Both the position numbers and the translations under genes were made by a program. Below, one piece after another: positions 35,531 through 44,198 of a stretch of DNA of 64,000 nt (position 1 is its first letter; each line of letters opens with the position of its first letter). The notes under the pieces are model-generated. The model had not been told where the DNA came from and searched no databases. It saw only the letters and a program-made list of their open reading frames with translations. Origin of the DNA: Micromonospora rubida (GTDB lineage Bacteria > Actinomycetota > Actinomycetes > Mycobacteriales > Micromonosporaceae); NCBI RefSeq assembly GCF_009908295.1, contig NZ_JAAALO010000002.1:347490-411489 (forward strand). The letters run 5' to 3'.

Positions 35531-37239
35531 CGCAGTTCCTCCTCGTCGGCTCTGATCACCCAGTTGGCGAACGTCTCGCCCGTGGTCCGGCCGGCCAGGT
35601 AGCGGCGGGCCAGTCGCTCCACGTACTCCGGAAGCTCGTCGGCGGTGGTCTTCAGGCCGCGCAGCTTGCGGCCGAAGCCGGCGGTCTGCCCCTGCGCCAT
35701 GCCCAGGCCCCCGCCCAGGTGCACCTGGAAGCCCTCCACCTGGCGGCCGTCCTGGCCGACCACGAGCTGGCCCTTGAGGCCGATGTCGGCGACCTGGGTG
35801 CGGGCGCAGGCGTTCGGGCAGCCGTTGATGTGGATGGAGATGTCCGCGTCGAAGTCCCGCAGCCGCTCCTCCAGCCGGGCCACCAGCTCCTCGCCGCGCG
35901 CCTTGGTCTCGACGATGGCGAGCTTGCAGTACTCGATCCCGGTGCACGCCATGGTGCCGCGCCGCCAGGCCGACGGCCGGGCCGCCAGGCCGATGCCGCC
36001 CAGCTGCGCCACCAGCGAGTCGGTCCGCTCCGCCGGCACGTCCAGCACCAGCAGTTTCTGGTACGGGGTGAGCCGCACCCGGTCGCTGCCGTGCGCCTCG
36101 ACCACGTCGGCCAGCCGGGCGAGCTGAGGGCCGGAGACCCGGCCGACCACCGGGGCGGCCCCGACGTAGTAGCGGCCGTCGCGCTGCCGGTGCACCCCGA
36201 TGTGGTCGACCGGCCGCTCGGGCAGCTCGGGGGCGGGACCGTCGAGCAGCGTGCGGCCCAGGTACTCCTTCTCCAGCACCTCGCGGAAGCGCTCCACGCC
36301 CCAGTCGGCGACCAGGAACTTCAGCCGGGCCCGGTTGCGCAGCCGGCGGTAGCCGTAGTCGCGGAAGATGCCCACCACGCCGGCCCAGACGTCCGGGATC
36401 TCTGCCAGCGGCACCCAGACGCCGAGCCGCTTGGCCAGCATCGGGTTGGTCGACAGGCCGCCACCGACCCAGACGTCGAAGCCGGGGCCGTGCTCGGGAT
36501 GGTCGACGCCGAGCAACGCGATGTCGTTCGTCTCGTACGGGGTGTCCACCAGCCAGGAGATCGACGTCTTGAACTTGCGCGGCAGGTTGGAGTACTGCTT
36601 GTCTCCGACGTACCGCCGGACGATCTCGTCGATCGCCGGGGTCGGGTCGAGCAGCTCGGCCTCGGCCACCCCGGCGACCGGGCTGCCGAGCACGATCCGG
36701 GGGCAGTCGCCACACGCCTCGGTGGTCTGCAGGCCGACCGCCTCCAGCCGACGCCAGATCTCCGGCATGTCCTCGACCCGGATCCAGTGGAACTGGATGT
36801 TCTGCCGGTCGGTGATGTCGGCGGTGTCCCGGGCGAACTCCCGGGAGATGTCGGCGATGACCCGAAGCTGGGCCAGGTTGAGCTGCCCGCCGTCGACCCG
36901 GACCCGGAGCATGAAGAGCTCGTCCTCCAGCTCGTGCGGCTCCAGCACGGCGGTGCGCCCGCCGTCGATGCCCGCCTTGCGCTGGGTGTAGAGCCCCCAC
37001 CAGCGGAACCGGCCGCGCAGGTCCAGTGGGTCGATCGAGGCGAAGCCCTGGTGGGCGTAGATGCTCTCGATCCGGGCCCGGACGTTCAGCGGGTCGTCGT
37101 CCTTCTTGATCCGCTCGTTGGCGTTGAGCGGCTCGCGGTGGCCGAGCGCCCACTGGCCCTCCCCGCGCGGACGGCGGGGGGCCCGGGCGGCGGGCGTCGT
37201 GGGAGCGTCGGGCCGGGCGGGGGTGCTGCTGACCGCCAT
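35527..37239 (-). CDS. sir: Ferredoxin-dependent sulfite reductase
   Basis: 570 residues, two fused nitrite/sulfite-reductase repeats. The first ferredoxin-like half contains QNIQFHWIRVEDMP and TEACGDCPR. The siroheme-[4Fe-4S] ligands are in ACTGIEYCKLA and the NGCPNACAR motif. It reduces sulfite to sulfide with six electrons from ferredoxin; the sulfite role is favoured over nitrite by the adjacent cysH. The ATG at 37239 has GGAGGA at the right spacing. It heads the operon sir, zinc ribbon, cysH, chelatase. A cysteine-ending leader peptide ORF lies 129 bases upstream on the same strand. Confidence 0.94.
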   Translation of the reverse strand: MAVSSTPARPDAPTTPAARAPRRPRGEGQWALGHREPLNANERIKKDDDPLNVRARIESIYAHQGFASIDPLDLRGRFRWWGLYTQRKAGIDGGRTAVLEPHELEDELFMLRVRVDGGQLNLAQLRVIADISREFARDTADITDRQNIQFHWIRVEDMPEIWRRLEAVGLQTTEACGDCPRIVLGSPVAGVAEAELLDPTPAIDEIVRRYVGDKQYSNLPRKFKTSISWLVDTPYETNDIALLGVDHPEHGPGFDVWVGGGLSTNPMLAKRLGVWVPLAEIPDVWAGVVGIFRDYGYRRLRNRARLKFLVADWGVERFREVLEKEYLGRTLLDGPAPELPERPVDHIGVHRQRDGRYYVGAAPVVGRVSGPQLARLADVVEAHGSDRVRLTPYQKLLVLDVPAERTDSLVAQLGGIGLAARPSAWRRGTMACTGIEYCKLAIVETKARGEELVARLEERLRDFDADISIHINGCPNACARTQVADIGLKGQLVVGQDGRQVEGFQVHLGGGLGMAQGQTAGFGRKLRGLKTTADELPEYVERLARRYLAGRTTGETFANWVIRADEEELR

Positions 37240-37288
37240 CGCGGCGTCCTCCGTTGTCTGCTGTGCCTCATGGCGCGGGCGCACGGCC

Positions 37289-37305
37289 GGCCCGCGGTAC
37301 GGGCC
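37289..37305 (-). promoter_or_regulatory. Small hairpin in the sir leader
   Basis: GGCCCG, five bases, CGGGCC between the leader ORF and sir. A second GCGCG-GGAA-CGCGC element lies nearby. These could be parts of an attenuator; no U-tract is visible. Confidence 0.35.
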
Positions 37306-37368
37306 ATGGACAACGGTGTCGGACGGCCGGCGCGGGAACGCGCGCCCGAGACGAGGGGTCGGGCGTCG

Positions 37369-37455
37369 TCAGTAGGCCGGACAGATGGCGCTGCGCACGC
37401 GGCCGTAGTCGACGTGGCGACGGGCCACGAAGCGACGGACGACGGCGGCAAGCAT
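37369..37455 (-). CDS. Putative 28-residue cysteine-operon leader peptide
   Basis: 28 codons ending RRHVDYGRVRSAICPAY. The RRHVDxxRVxSAxC pattern is that of the short 'putative leader peptides' annotated upstream of sulfur-assimilation operons in Streptomyces and relatives. The single Cys four residues from the end could make ribosome progress depend on cysteinyl-tRNA. It lies 129 bases before sir on the same strand. The ATG at 37455 is preceded by a weak GAGCATGG-type site. It is too short for statistical gene calls, so support rests on motif and position. Confidence 0.75.
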   Translation of the reverse strand: MLAAVVRRFVARRHVDYGRVRSAICPAY

Positions 37456-37631
37456 GCGGCCATGCTCCCACACCCCGAGGGGCCCTACCAGTGACAGCGT
37501 GGGTGATCCCACATCACGGGCCGCCGATGCGGGCTGGGGCCAAGATCGCCCTCGATCAGGGATTCTGTCCCCGCCCCGGGAGCGACCCTGACGCGTCCCC
37601 GGGGCGGCCGACGTGTGGAAGGCTCGACGGC

Positions 37632-39176
37632 GTGGACGAATTGCCCGGAAGGCGGCATTCGCCGGGGTGGTTCGGTCCGGTCTGGGGGTGGCCGGCGCTG
37701 GTGGCCCTGGCGGTGACCGGCGCGGGGGTGGGCTCCGCCCAGCCGTGGCGGGACGAGTTGGCCACCTGGAGCGCGGCCACCCGCCCGCTGGGCGCCCTGG
37801 CCCGGATGGCCGGCGTCATCGACGCGGCGAGCTGGCCGTACTACCTGCTCATGCACGGCTGGGTGGCGGCGTTCGGCGACTCCCCCACGGCGCTGCGGCT
37901 GCCGTCGGTGCTGGCCACGGCCGGGACGGCCGGGCTGACCGCCGCCCTCGGGTGCCGGCTGTTCGGCCGGCGGGCCGGGCTGCTGGGCGGGCTGCTGTTC
38001 GCGGTCCTGCCCGGCACGTCCCGGTACGCCCAGGAGGCCCGCCCGTACGCGTTCGTAGCCCTCTTCGCCGTGCTGGCGACGCTGCTGCTGGCCCGGGCGC
38101 TGGACCGGCCGGGGTGGCGCCGCTGGGCCGGGTACGCCGCCGCCGTCGCCGGGCTCGGCCTGGCCCACCTGGTCGCCCTCACCCTGCTCGCCGCCCACGC
38201 CGCGACCGCGCCGTACGCCCACCGGGCCGCCGCCCCGCGCCCGGCCGGTGCGCCACGGTCAGCCCCCGCGCACACCCGTCGACCCTGGCCGCCGTGGGGC
38301 TGGCTGATCGCGGTGCTGGCCGCCCTGGCCGCGCTGGCCCCCCTGGTGCTGCTGGCCGTCGGCCAGCGGGGCCGGCAGCTCGACTGGGTCGACCGCGCCC
38401 GGCCGGCCGACCTGGCCGCCCTCCCGGGCGCGGTGACCCAGAGCGGCGCGGTGGGCGGGCTGCTGCTGGGGCTCGCCGCGCTCGGGGCCGCCCGGTCGGG
38501 GCGGCGTGCCCTGCTCCCGGCCGCGTGCGTGGCGCTACCGGTGCTGCTGGTGTTCCTGGCCGGGCTGGCCGGGCCGCTCTGGGTGCCGCGCTACCTGTTC
38601 TTCACCGTCCCGTTCGCCTGCGTCCTGGCCGGCGCGGCGCTGGGCGCAACGGACCCGGCGGCGAGATCGGGCCCGGCGGGGCGGGCGCCGGAAGGGGGCG
38701 GGGTGTCGCTGCCGGCGGCGCTGGGCGTGGTGCTCCTCGCCGGCCTGCTCGGCCTGCCCGACCAGGCCGCGCTGCGGCGCAGCCACGAGTGGCCGCGCGA
38801 CGCGCTGGTCGACTACCGGGGCGCGGCCCGGGTCGTCGACGAGGGACGCCGGCCCGGGGACGCGATCGTCTTCTCCCCCCGGGACAGCTGGCTCTTCCTC
38901 GACCTTGGCGTCCGTTACCACCTCGGCGACCGGCAGCCCCGGGACGCCCTGGTCGTCCGGGACCGGGACGCGCGCGGGGACTACTGGGCCGACGAGTGCC
39001 CGCGCCCGGCCGAGTGTCTGGCCGGGGTCGCCCGGGTCTGGCTGGTGGTCGCCGGCCGGCGGGCCGACCCGGTCGACGCGGTGCCCGGCGCGACCGGGGA
39101 CGCGCTGCGCGACGGTTTCACCGTCGAGCGGGTCCACCCGCGCCCGGGCCTGACCGTGGCGCTGCTCACCCGGTGA
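37632..39176 (+). CDS. GT39-like integral membrane glycosyltransferase
   Basis: About 514 residues with roughly nine to eleven membrane helices. The first loop contains SAQPWRDELATWSAA, matching the Asp/Glu catalytic loop of PMT/GT39 and GT-C enzymes, and later RYAQEARPYAF and PLWVPRYLFFTVPF match polyprenyl-sugar-dependent glycosyltransferases. The C-terminal 130 residues form a soluble extracytoplasmic domain. Sugar and acceptor are unknown; mannosyl transfer to cell-envelope polymers is a reasonable guess. The GTG at 37632 is chosen from GGAAGG upstream; other starts are possible. Confidence 0.8.
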   Translation: MDELPGRRHSPGWFGPVWGWPALVALAVTGAGVGSAQPWRDELATWSAATRPLGALARMAGVIDAASWPYYLLMHGWVAAFGDSPTALRLPSVLATAGTAGLTAALGCRLFGRRAGLLGGLLFAVLPGTSRYAQEARPYAFVALFAVLATLLLARALDRPGWRRWAGYAAAVAGLGLAHLVALTLLAAHAATAPYAHRAAAPRPAGAPRSAPAHTRRPWPPWGWLIAVLAALAALAPLVLLAVGQRGRQLDWVDRARPADLAALPGAVTQSGAVGGLLLGLAALGAARSGRRALLPAACVALPVLLVFLAGLAGPLWVPRYLFFTVPFACVLAGAALGATDPAARSGPAGRAPEGGGVSLPAALGVVLLAGLLGLPDQAALRRSHEWPRDALVDYRGAARVVDEGRRPGDAIVFSPRDSWLFLDLGVRYHLGDRQPRDALVVRDRDARGDYWADECPRPAECLAGVARVWLVVAGRRADPVDAVPGATGDALRDGFTVERVHPRPGLTVALLTR

Positions 39177-39213
39177 CCCGGTAAAGACCCGCTGTGCCAC
39201 GCCCGGGCGGCCC

Positions 39214-39255
39214 ATCGTCGATGTCCGGCAGCAGCGGCAGCCGGACCCGGAAGGT
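39214..39255 (-). pseudogene. 42-base remnant identical to the 3' end of the HAMP histidine kinase gene
   Basis: 41 of 42 bases match 8813-8854 in the same orientation. The fragment would encode TFRVRLPLLPDIDD, the end of a HATPase domain. It sits 32 bases past the pdtaS stop and has no open gene attached. Either a paralogous kinase once ended here or the segment was copied. Confidence 0.7.
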
Positions 39256-39286
39256 GCGGTGGCCCCCTGGCCGGCGAGCCGGCCGG

Positions 39287-40945
39287 TCAGGAGCGGATCA
39301 GGGGAACCACCAGGACCGCCTCGGTGCCGCCCTCGGTGCCGTTGCGCAGCTCGATGGTGCCGCGCAGCTCCCCGGTCACCAGCGCCCGGACGATCTGGAG
39401 GCCGAGCCGGCCGCCGCGCTCGGCGTCGAACTCGGCCGGCAGCCCGCGCCCGTTGTCGGCGACGGTGACGTGCAGTTGCTTGCGGAACCGGTGCGCCGAG
39501 ACGACCACCAGCGGCACGGCCGCCGGGCCGGGCTCCGTGGCGACCGGCAGGACGCGGTCCGCCTCAGGCCGCGCGGTCCCGCCCGCCGTCGGGGACCCGG
39601 CCGCCGACGACTCAGCCGCCGACGCGGTCCCGGCCGCCGACGCGGTCCCGGCCAGCGGGGCGGGACCGGGCGCAGGGGCCTCCGGGGCCGGCGGGAAGCC
39701 GTGCTCCACCGCGTTGAGCAGCAGCTCGTTGAGGACCATGACGAGCGAGGTGGCGATCTCGGCGGGCAGCACCCCGAAGCTGCCCCGGCGGCGCATCCCG
39801 ACGGTCTGTTCGGTCGCCGCGACCTCGGTCGCCGCGCTGGCCACCCGGTCGACGATGCCGTCGAACTCGACCGCCTCGTCGCTGGACATGGAGAGCGTCT
39901 CGTGCACCAGGGCGATGGAGGCGACCCGGCGTACCGACTCCTCCAGGGCGACCCGGGCCTCGGGCATGGCGACGCGGCGGGCCTGGAGGCGCAGCAGCGC
40001 GGCGACGGTCTGCAGGTTGTTCTTCACCCGGTGGTGGATCTCCCGGATGGTGGCGTCCTTGGTGATCAGGGCGCGGTCGCGGCGGCGTACCTCGGTGATG
40101 TCGCGGACCAGGACCAGCGCGCCGATCGGCACCCCGGCGGGCATCAGCGGCAGCGCCCGGGTGAGCATGGTCGCGCCCCGGGCGTCGATCTCCCGCCGGG
40201 GCGGCGCCTCGCCGCGCAGCGCGGCCAGGATGGCGTTGCCGGCGTCGGTGCCCTCCAGCGGGTCGCCGGCCAGCCGGCGGTGCAGCTTGGCCAGGTCCTC
40301 CCCGCCCAGGTGCGAGGCGTAGCCGAGGCGCCGGTACGCGGACTGGGCGTTCGGGCTGGCGTAGGTGACCTTGCCGCCCGCGTCCAGCCGGACCAGGCCG
40401 TCGCCGACCCGGGGCGCGGAGGTGGTCTCCCCGGGATGCCGGGGCGGCGGAAACGTGCCGTCGGCGATCATCTGGGCCAGGTCGTCGGCGGTGGTGAGGT
40501 AGTTCAGTTCGAGCTGGCTGGGCGTGCGGGCGGTGGAGAGGTTGGTGTCCCGGCCGACCACCGCGATCACCTCGCCGGCCTCCCCGTCGGCGGTGCGCAG
40601 CCGGACCGGGATCGCCTCGTGCCGGGCCGGCACGTCGCCGTACCAGACCGGGTCGCCCTCCCGCCAGATCCGGCCCTGCCCGTACGCGACGTCCAGGTGG
40701 GACACCTCCGGCCCGCCGACGATCCGCCCCACCTGGTCGTCCTGGTACGCGGTGGGGGCGGTCGTCGGGCGGACCTGGGCCACGCAGAGGAAGCTGCCCT
40801 CGGCGTCCACCGGCACCCAGAGCAGCAGGTCGGCGAAGGACAGGTCGGACAGCAGTTGCCAGTCTCCGGCGATCCGGTGCAGGTGGTCGATGTCGGCGGG
40901 GCGGAGCTGGGTGTGCTCCTCGGCGAGGTCGCGCAGCGTGGACAC
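39287..40945 (-). CDS. pdtaS: PdtaS-type cytoplasmic sensor histidine kinase
   Basis: 552 residues, no membrane helix. GAF-like (about 1-155) and PAS (about 175-285) domains precede the HisKA_2 dimerisation box EIHHRVKNNLQTVAALLRLQ with phosphoacceptor His near 300. The HATPase has NELLLNAVEHGF, DNGRGLP and GGRLGLQIV. A roughly 60-residue Ala/Pro/Ser-rich insert (TASAAGTASAAE repeats) lies inside the ATPase domain. In M. tuberculosis the PdtaS-PdtaR pair controls RNA antitermination; the cognate PdtaR is not in this window. The GTG is 26 bases downstream of the SIS-domain gene on the same strand, so they may be co-transcribed. Confidence 0.92.
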   Translation of the reverse strand: MSTLRDLAEEHTQLRPADIDHLHRIAGDWQLLSDLSFADLLLWVPVDAEGSFLCVAQVRPTTAPTAYQDDQVGRIVGGPEVSHLDVAYGQGRIWREGDPVWYGDVPARHEAIPVRLRTADGEAGEVIAVVGRDTNLSTARTPSQLELNYLTTADDLAQMIADGTFPPPRHPGETTSAPRVGDGLVRLDAGGKVTYASPNAQSAYRRLGYASHLGGEDLAKLHRRLAGDPLEGTDAGNAILAALRGEAPPRREIDARGATMLTRALPLMPAGVPIGALVLVRDITEVRRRDRALITKDATIREIHHRVKNNLQTVAALLRLQARRVAMPEARVALEESVRRVASIALVHETLSMSSDEAVEFDGIVDRVASAATEVAATEQTVGMRRRGSFGVLPAEIATSLVMVLNELLLNAVEHGFPPAPEAPAPGPAPLAGTASAAGTASAAESSAAGSPTAGGTARPEADRVLPVATEPGPAAVPLVVVSAHRFRKQLHVTVADNGRGLPAEFDAERGGRLGLQIVRALVTGELRGTIELRNGTEGGTEAVLVVPLIRS

Positions 40946-40970
40946 GCTGACCAGCCTGCCACGCCGGAAC

Positions 40971-42002
40971 TCACATCGTCGCGGTGACCTTCTTGAGGCC
41001 GCGCGGGGCGTCCGGGTCCTCGCCCCGGGCCAGCGCCAGCGCCAGCGCGAGCCGCTGCAACGGCAGGATGTCCAGCAGTGGGGCGTACCGCTCGTCGACC
41101 TCGGGGACGGCCATCCGGGTGGCCCCCTCCACGTCGGCGGAGCCGACCACCACCACGTCGGCGCGGCGCTCGCCGAGCCGGGGCAGCACCTCCCCCATCG
41201 ACCGGCCGCCGGGGCCGGAGCCGACCACGGCCAGCACCGGGACGTCCGGGTCGGTCATGGCGAGCGGGCCGTGCAGCAGGTCCGCGCCGGAGAAGGCGAG
41301 CGCCGGCAGGTACGACGTCTCCATCAGCTTCAGCGCCGCCTCCCGGGCGGTCGGGTACGCGTAGCCCCGGCCGGTGGTGACGAGCTGGGCGGCGAACCGG
41401 TAGCGCGGGGCGAGCTGGGCCGGGGTGGTGTCGTCCAGGGTGCGGGCGGCCAGCTCGGGCAGGGCGGCCAGCGCCGACCGCTCCTCGGCGGGCAGCGCGC
41501 CGTCGCCGGCCCGGATGCCCTCCACGAGCATCAGCAGGGCGAACAGCTCGGCGGTGTACGTCTTGGTGGCGGCCACCGCCCGCTCGTGCCCGGCGGCGAT
41601 GTCCACGCTCAGCTCGGCCACCTCGGCCAGCGGGGAGTCCGGGTTGTTGGTGACGGCGAGGGTCAGCGCGCCGGAGGCGCGGGCGCTGCGCAGCACCTCG
41701 GCCAGGTCGGGTGAGCCGCCGCTCTGGCTGACCCCGACGACGAGCGCGTCGGACAGGTCGGGCCGGGCACCGAAGAGGGTGACCGCGCTGGGCGAGGCGA
41801 GCCCGGCGGGCAGGCCGAGCCGGATCTCGGTCAGGTACGCCGCGTAGAGGGCGGCGTGGTCGGAGGTGCCCCGGGCGGTGAAGACCACGTGCCGGGGGCG
41901 GCGCTGGGCGACGGCGGCGGCCACCCGGGCGATCGCCCCGGCGTGTTCGGCGGAGAGCAGCCGCTCGTAGCCGGCCGGCTGCTCGCTGATGTCGGTGGCC
42001 AT
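40971..42002 (-). CDS. SIS-domain protein (GlmS isomerase-domain-like)
   Basis: 343 residues, two SIS domains. Sugar-phosphate motifs: FTARGTSDHAALYAAYL (first domain), VSQSGGSPDL, AATKTYTAEL, and the second-domain GRGYAYPTAREAALKLMET and SGADLLHGP. The C-terminal KKVTATM ends like the GlmS isomerase. There is no glutaminase domain, so it is an AgaS/FrlB-type sugar isomerase-deaminase or a regulator; the substrate is unknown. The ATG at 42002 has AGGGG six bases upstream; a GTG at 42023 is possible. Confidence 0.88.
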   Translation of the reverse strand: MATDISEQPAGYERLLSAEHAGAIARVAAAVAQRRPRHVVFTARGTSDHAALYAAYLTEIRLGLPAGLASPSAVTLFGARPDLSDALVVGVSQSGGSPDLAEVLRSARASGALTLAVTNNPDSPLAEVAELSVDIAAGHERAVAATKTYTAELFALLMLVEGIRAGDGALPAEERSALAALPELAARTLDDTTPAQLAPRYRFAAQLVTTGRGYAYPTAREAALKLMETSYLPALAFSGADLLHGPLAMTDPDVPVLAVVGSGPGGRSMGEVLPRLGERRADVVVVGSADVEGATRMAVPEVDERYAPLLDILPLQRLALALALARGEDPDAPRGLKKVTATM

Positions 42003-42258
42003 CCCGGCCCCTGCACGTGTCACGAATACCCCATCCCTGCGCGATAGCCGCGCGTTTCCTGCTCAGTCTTGCAGGTTTTTTCGGGCACGAGCAATCCAGC
42101 GAGCAGCATTGCGCAGAGGATCACCACATCGCCGCAACATCACCTACGCTTGCCCGGCCCGGCGCCACACCGACGAGCGGGGCCCGCCCGTCTCCGGCGA
42201 GCGCCTGCGCGCGGACGAACCCGCCGGCGGGCGAGGCACCTACGAGCGGGAGGCCCAC

Positions 42259-44088
42259 GTGTCCGAGGGAAGGGACGATCCCCCGCTGTCGGCGGAGGAG
42301 GAGCTGACCCTGGCCCGGCTCGCGCTGGACGAGGGCGACCTGTCGCACGCCGCCGGGCACGTCGCCGGCGCGCTGACCCGGGCGCCCACCCTGCCCGAGG
42401 TGCACGAGACGCTCGCCCGGCTCGCCGCCTCCAGCGGCGGGGGCGTCGACCTGTTCCCGCTGCACCAGCGCGCCTTCGTCGGCGTCGTGGTGGCCCGCGC
42501 GCACCTGCTCGCCGCGACCGGGCGGCCCGACGACGGGCTGGAGCTGCTCGCCGCCGCCACCGGGCACGACCCCCACGCCGACTGGGCCGGGGTGCCCTGG
42601 GTGACCTCCCCCGAGCTGCCCGAACGGCTCGACCCCGAGCGCGTCGCCCGGGTGCTGATGCAGGTCTGCGCCACCGTGGGCGACCCGGTGCCGCGCGCCG
42701 ACCGGGGGCCGCTGTCGCCGTACCTCGTGCTGGCCCGCAACGCGGTCACCGTCCACCCCGACCACGGCCTGCTGCTCGGCGCGGCGTCCGCGCTGGCCCG
42801 GCGCCTCGGCGAGGTCACGCTGGCGATCCACTGGGCCAGCCGGGGGGTACGGGTCCAGCCGTCGAAGCTCGGCGAGGTCTGGCTCGGGTACGCCTACCGC
42901 AGCGCCGGCCGGACCCGGGACGCCCTCGCGGCGCTCGGCCGGGCCGTCGAGCACGACCCGACAGATCTCGCCGTGTACGCCGACCTCGCCGGCACGCTGG
43001 CCGACAACGGGCGGCTCGACGAGGCCCTGGACTGGATCGACCGGGCCCTGGCCCGGGACCCCACCTTCGACTGCGCCGTGCACACCGCGCACCGGCTGCG
43101 CTTCCAGCGCGACGGCGACGTGGCGCACCTGGTGGCGCTCGCCGACTTCGTCCGCGACCACCCCGACGACTCGCACGAGCACGGCGACCTCGCCGAGGGC
43201 TGCCGCAGCCGGCCCTGGCTCGGGCAGGTCACCCCGGCCGCCGGGGCGGCGGTGGCCATGCTGCGTCACGCCCTGACCGAGGAGAACCGCGGCCGCGGCG
43301 CGACCGTACGGCTGGAGACGCTGGAGCCGCCGAGCGCCATGCGTACCGTGGCGACGGCCGCGCCCGGGCTGCGGGTCGAGGTGGTCGCGGTCGGCGACCC
43401 GGACCCGCGCGAGCCCCGGTGGGCCAGCGACCGGCCGCTGTGGCACTGGGAGGGCACGGTCCCCGCGCCGACGGTGCCGGCGCCCTCGGCCGAGGCCGCG
43501 GACCGGATCCGGCAGCTCGCCCACCCGGCCTGGCCGCACCCCCCGGCGGCGTACGACGCGGCGGTCGGCCTGGCCACCCTGGGCCTGACCGACCTGCTCG
43601 GGCTGCTGGTGCACCCGCCCGCGGCACCCGCCACCGGGATGGGCCGGTTGCTGGCCGGCCATGACCCGTCGCTGTGGGTGCGCTGCGTGCAGGTCTGGGC
43701 GTGCCTGGGCCTGCTGCACCACCGCACCGACGAGCCGTGGCCGGAGTCCACCCGCCGCCGGGTGCTGGTCGACCTGGTCTGGGGTGTGGAGGACTGGATC
43801 ACCGAGGCGGCCCTGTTCGCCCTGGTCACCGCCGCCTGGGTGGACCCGCTCGTCCGGGCCGACGTGGCCCGGGTGGTGGCCGAGCGGCTCGCCGACGCGG
43901 CGGCGGTGGCCCGGGAGCGGCCGGTGCCGATCGCGGTGTCGCTGGCGTACCTGGCGCTGGCCACCCCGGCCCTCGACGCGGACACGGCCACGCTGGCCGG
44001 CGAGCTGATCTCCGGTCCGGGACCGCAACGGCCTGGACCGCTGCGCCGGCTCTGGGCCTGGCTCACCCGTTCCCGACGCCGCCCCTGA
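42259..44088 (+). CDS. Tetratricopeptide-repeat protein
   Basis: About 609 residues. The TPR-like helical repeats run through the N-terminal half (AEEELTLARLALDEGDLSHAAGHVAGAL, WLGYAYRSAGRTRDALAALGRAVEHDP, VYADLAGTLADNGRLDEALDWIDRALARDP). The C-terminal half (WVRCVQVWACLGLLHH, WESTRRRVLVDLVWG-like) is also helical and does not match a family I know. There is no signal peptide. The GTG at 42259 has GGGAGG upstream; the frame extends to 41989 without a site. It is divergent from the SIS gene. The 256-base gap holds AT-richer sequence (GGTTTTTTCGGG) but no gene. Confidence 0.8.
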   Translation: MSEGRDDPPLSAEEELTLARLALDEGDLSHAAGHVAGALTRAPTLPEVHETLARLAASSGGGVDLFPLHQRAFVGVVVARAHLLAATGRPDDGLELLAAATGHDPHADWAGVPWVTSPELPERLDPERVARVLMQVCATVGDPVPRADRGPLSPYLVLARNAVTVHPDHGLLLGAASALARRLGEVTLAIHWASRGVRVQPSKLGEVWLGYAYRSAGRTRDALAALGRAVEHDPTDLAVYADLAGTLADNGRLDEALDWIDRALARDPTFDCAVHTAHRLRFQRDGDVAHLVALADFVRDHPDDSHEHGDLAEGCRSRPWLGQVTPAAGAAVAMLRHALTEENRGRGATVRLETLEPPSAMRTVATAAPGLRVEVVAVGDPDPREPRWASDRPLWHWEGTVPAPTVPAPSAEAADRIRQLAHPAWPHPPAAYDAAVGLATLGLTDLLGLLVHPPAAPATGMGRLLAGHDPSLWVRCVQVWACLGLLHHRTDEPWPESTRRRVLVDLVWGVEDWITEAALFALVTAAWVDPLVRADVARVVAERLADAAAVARERPVPIAVSLAYLALATPALDADTATLAGELISGPGPQRPGPLRRLWAWLTRSRRRP

Positions 44089-44090
44089 CC

Positions 44091-44126
44091 GACCCGGCTC
44101 ACCGCCCCGACCCGGCTCGCCGCCCC
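44091..44126. repeat. Tandem CGACCCGGCTC(A/G)CCGCCC repeat
   Basis: Two near-identical units directly after the TPR gene. No function is apparent. Confidence 0.5.
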
Positions 44127-44198
44127 CGACCGCGACTGGCCGCAGGCCGCGCGGCCGCGCCGTACCCCGCAGGGTGGGCGCGGCCGGGCGGGCGGTGG

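Larger units (their letters stand above)
37240..37631. other. 392-base interval between sir and the GT39-like gene
   Basis: Contains the leader peptide ORF (37369-37455), several GC-rich inverted repeats between it and sir (including 37289-37305), and the divergent promoter regions. I see no other gene. Confidence 0.6.

Noticed and set aside
41989..42258. In-frame extension of the TPR protein upstream of GTG 42259
   Set aside because: No ribosome site, mixed composition, crosses the divergent SIS gene start; the GTG at 42259 has GGGAGG upstream.
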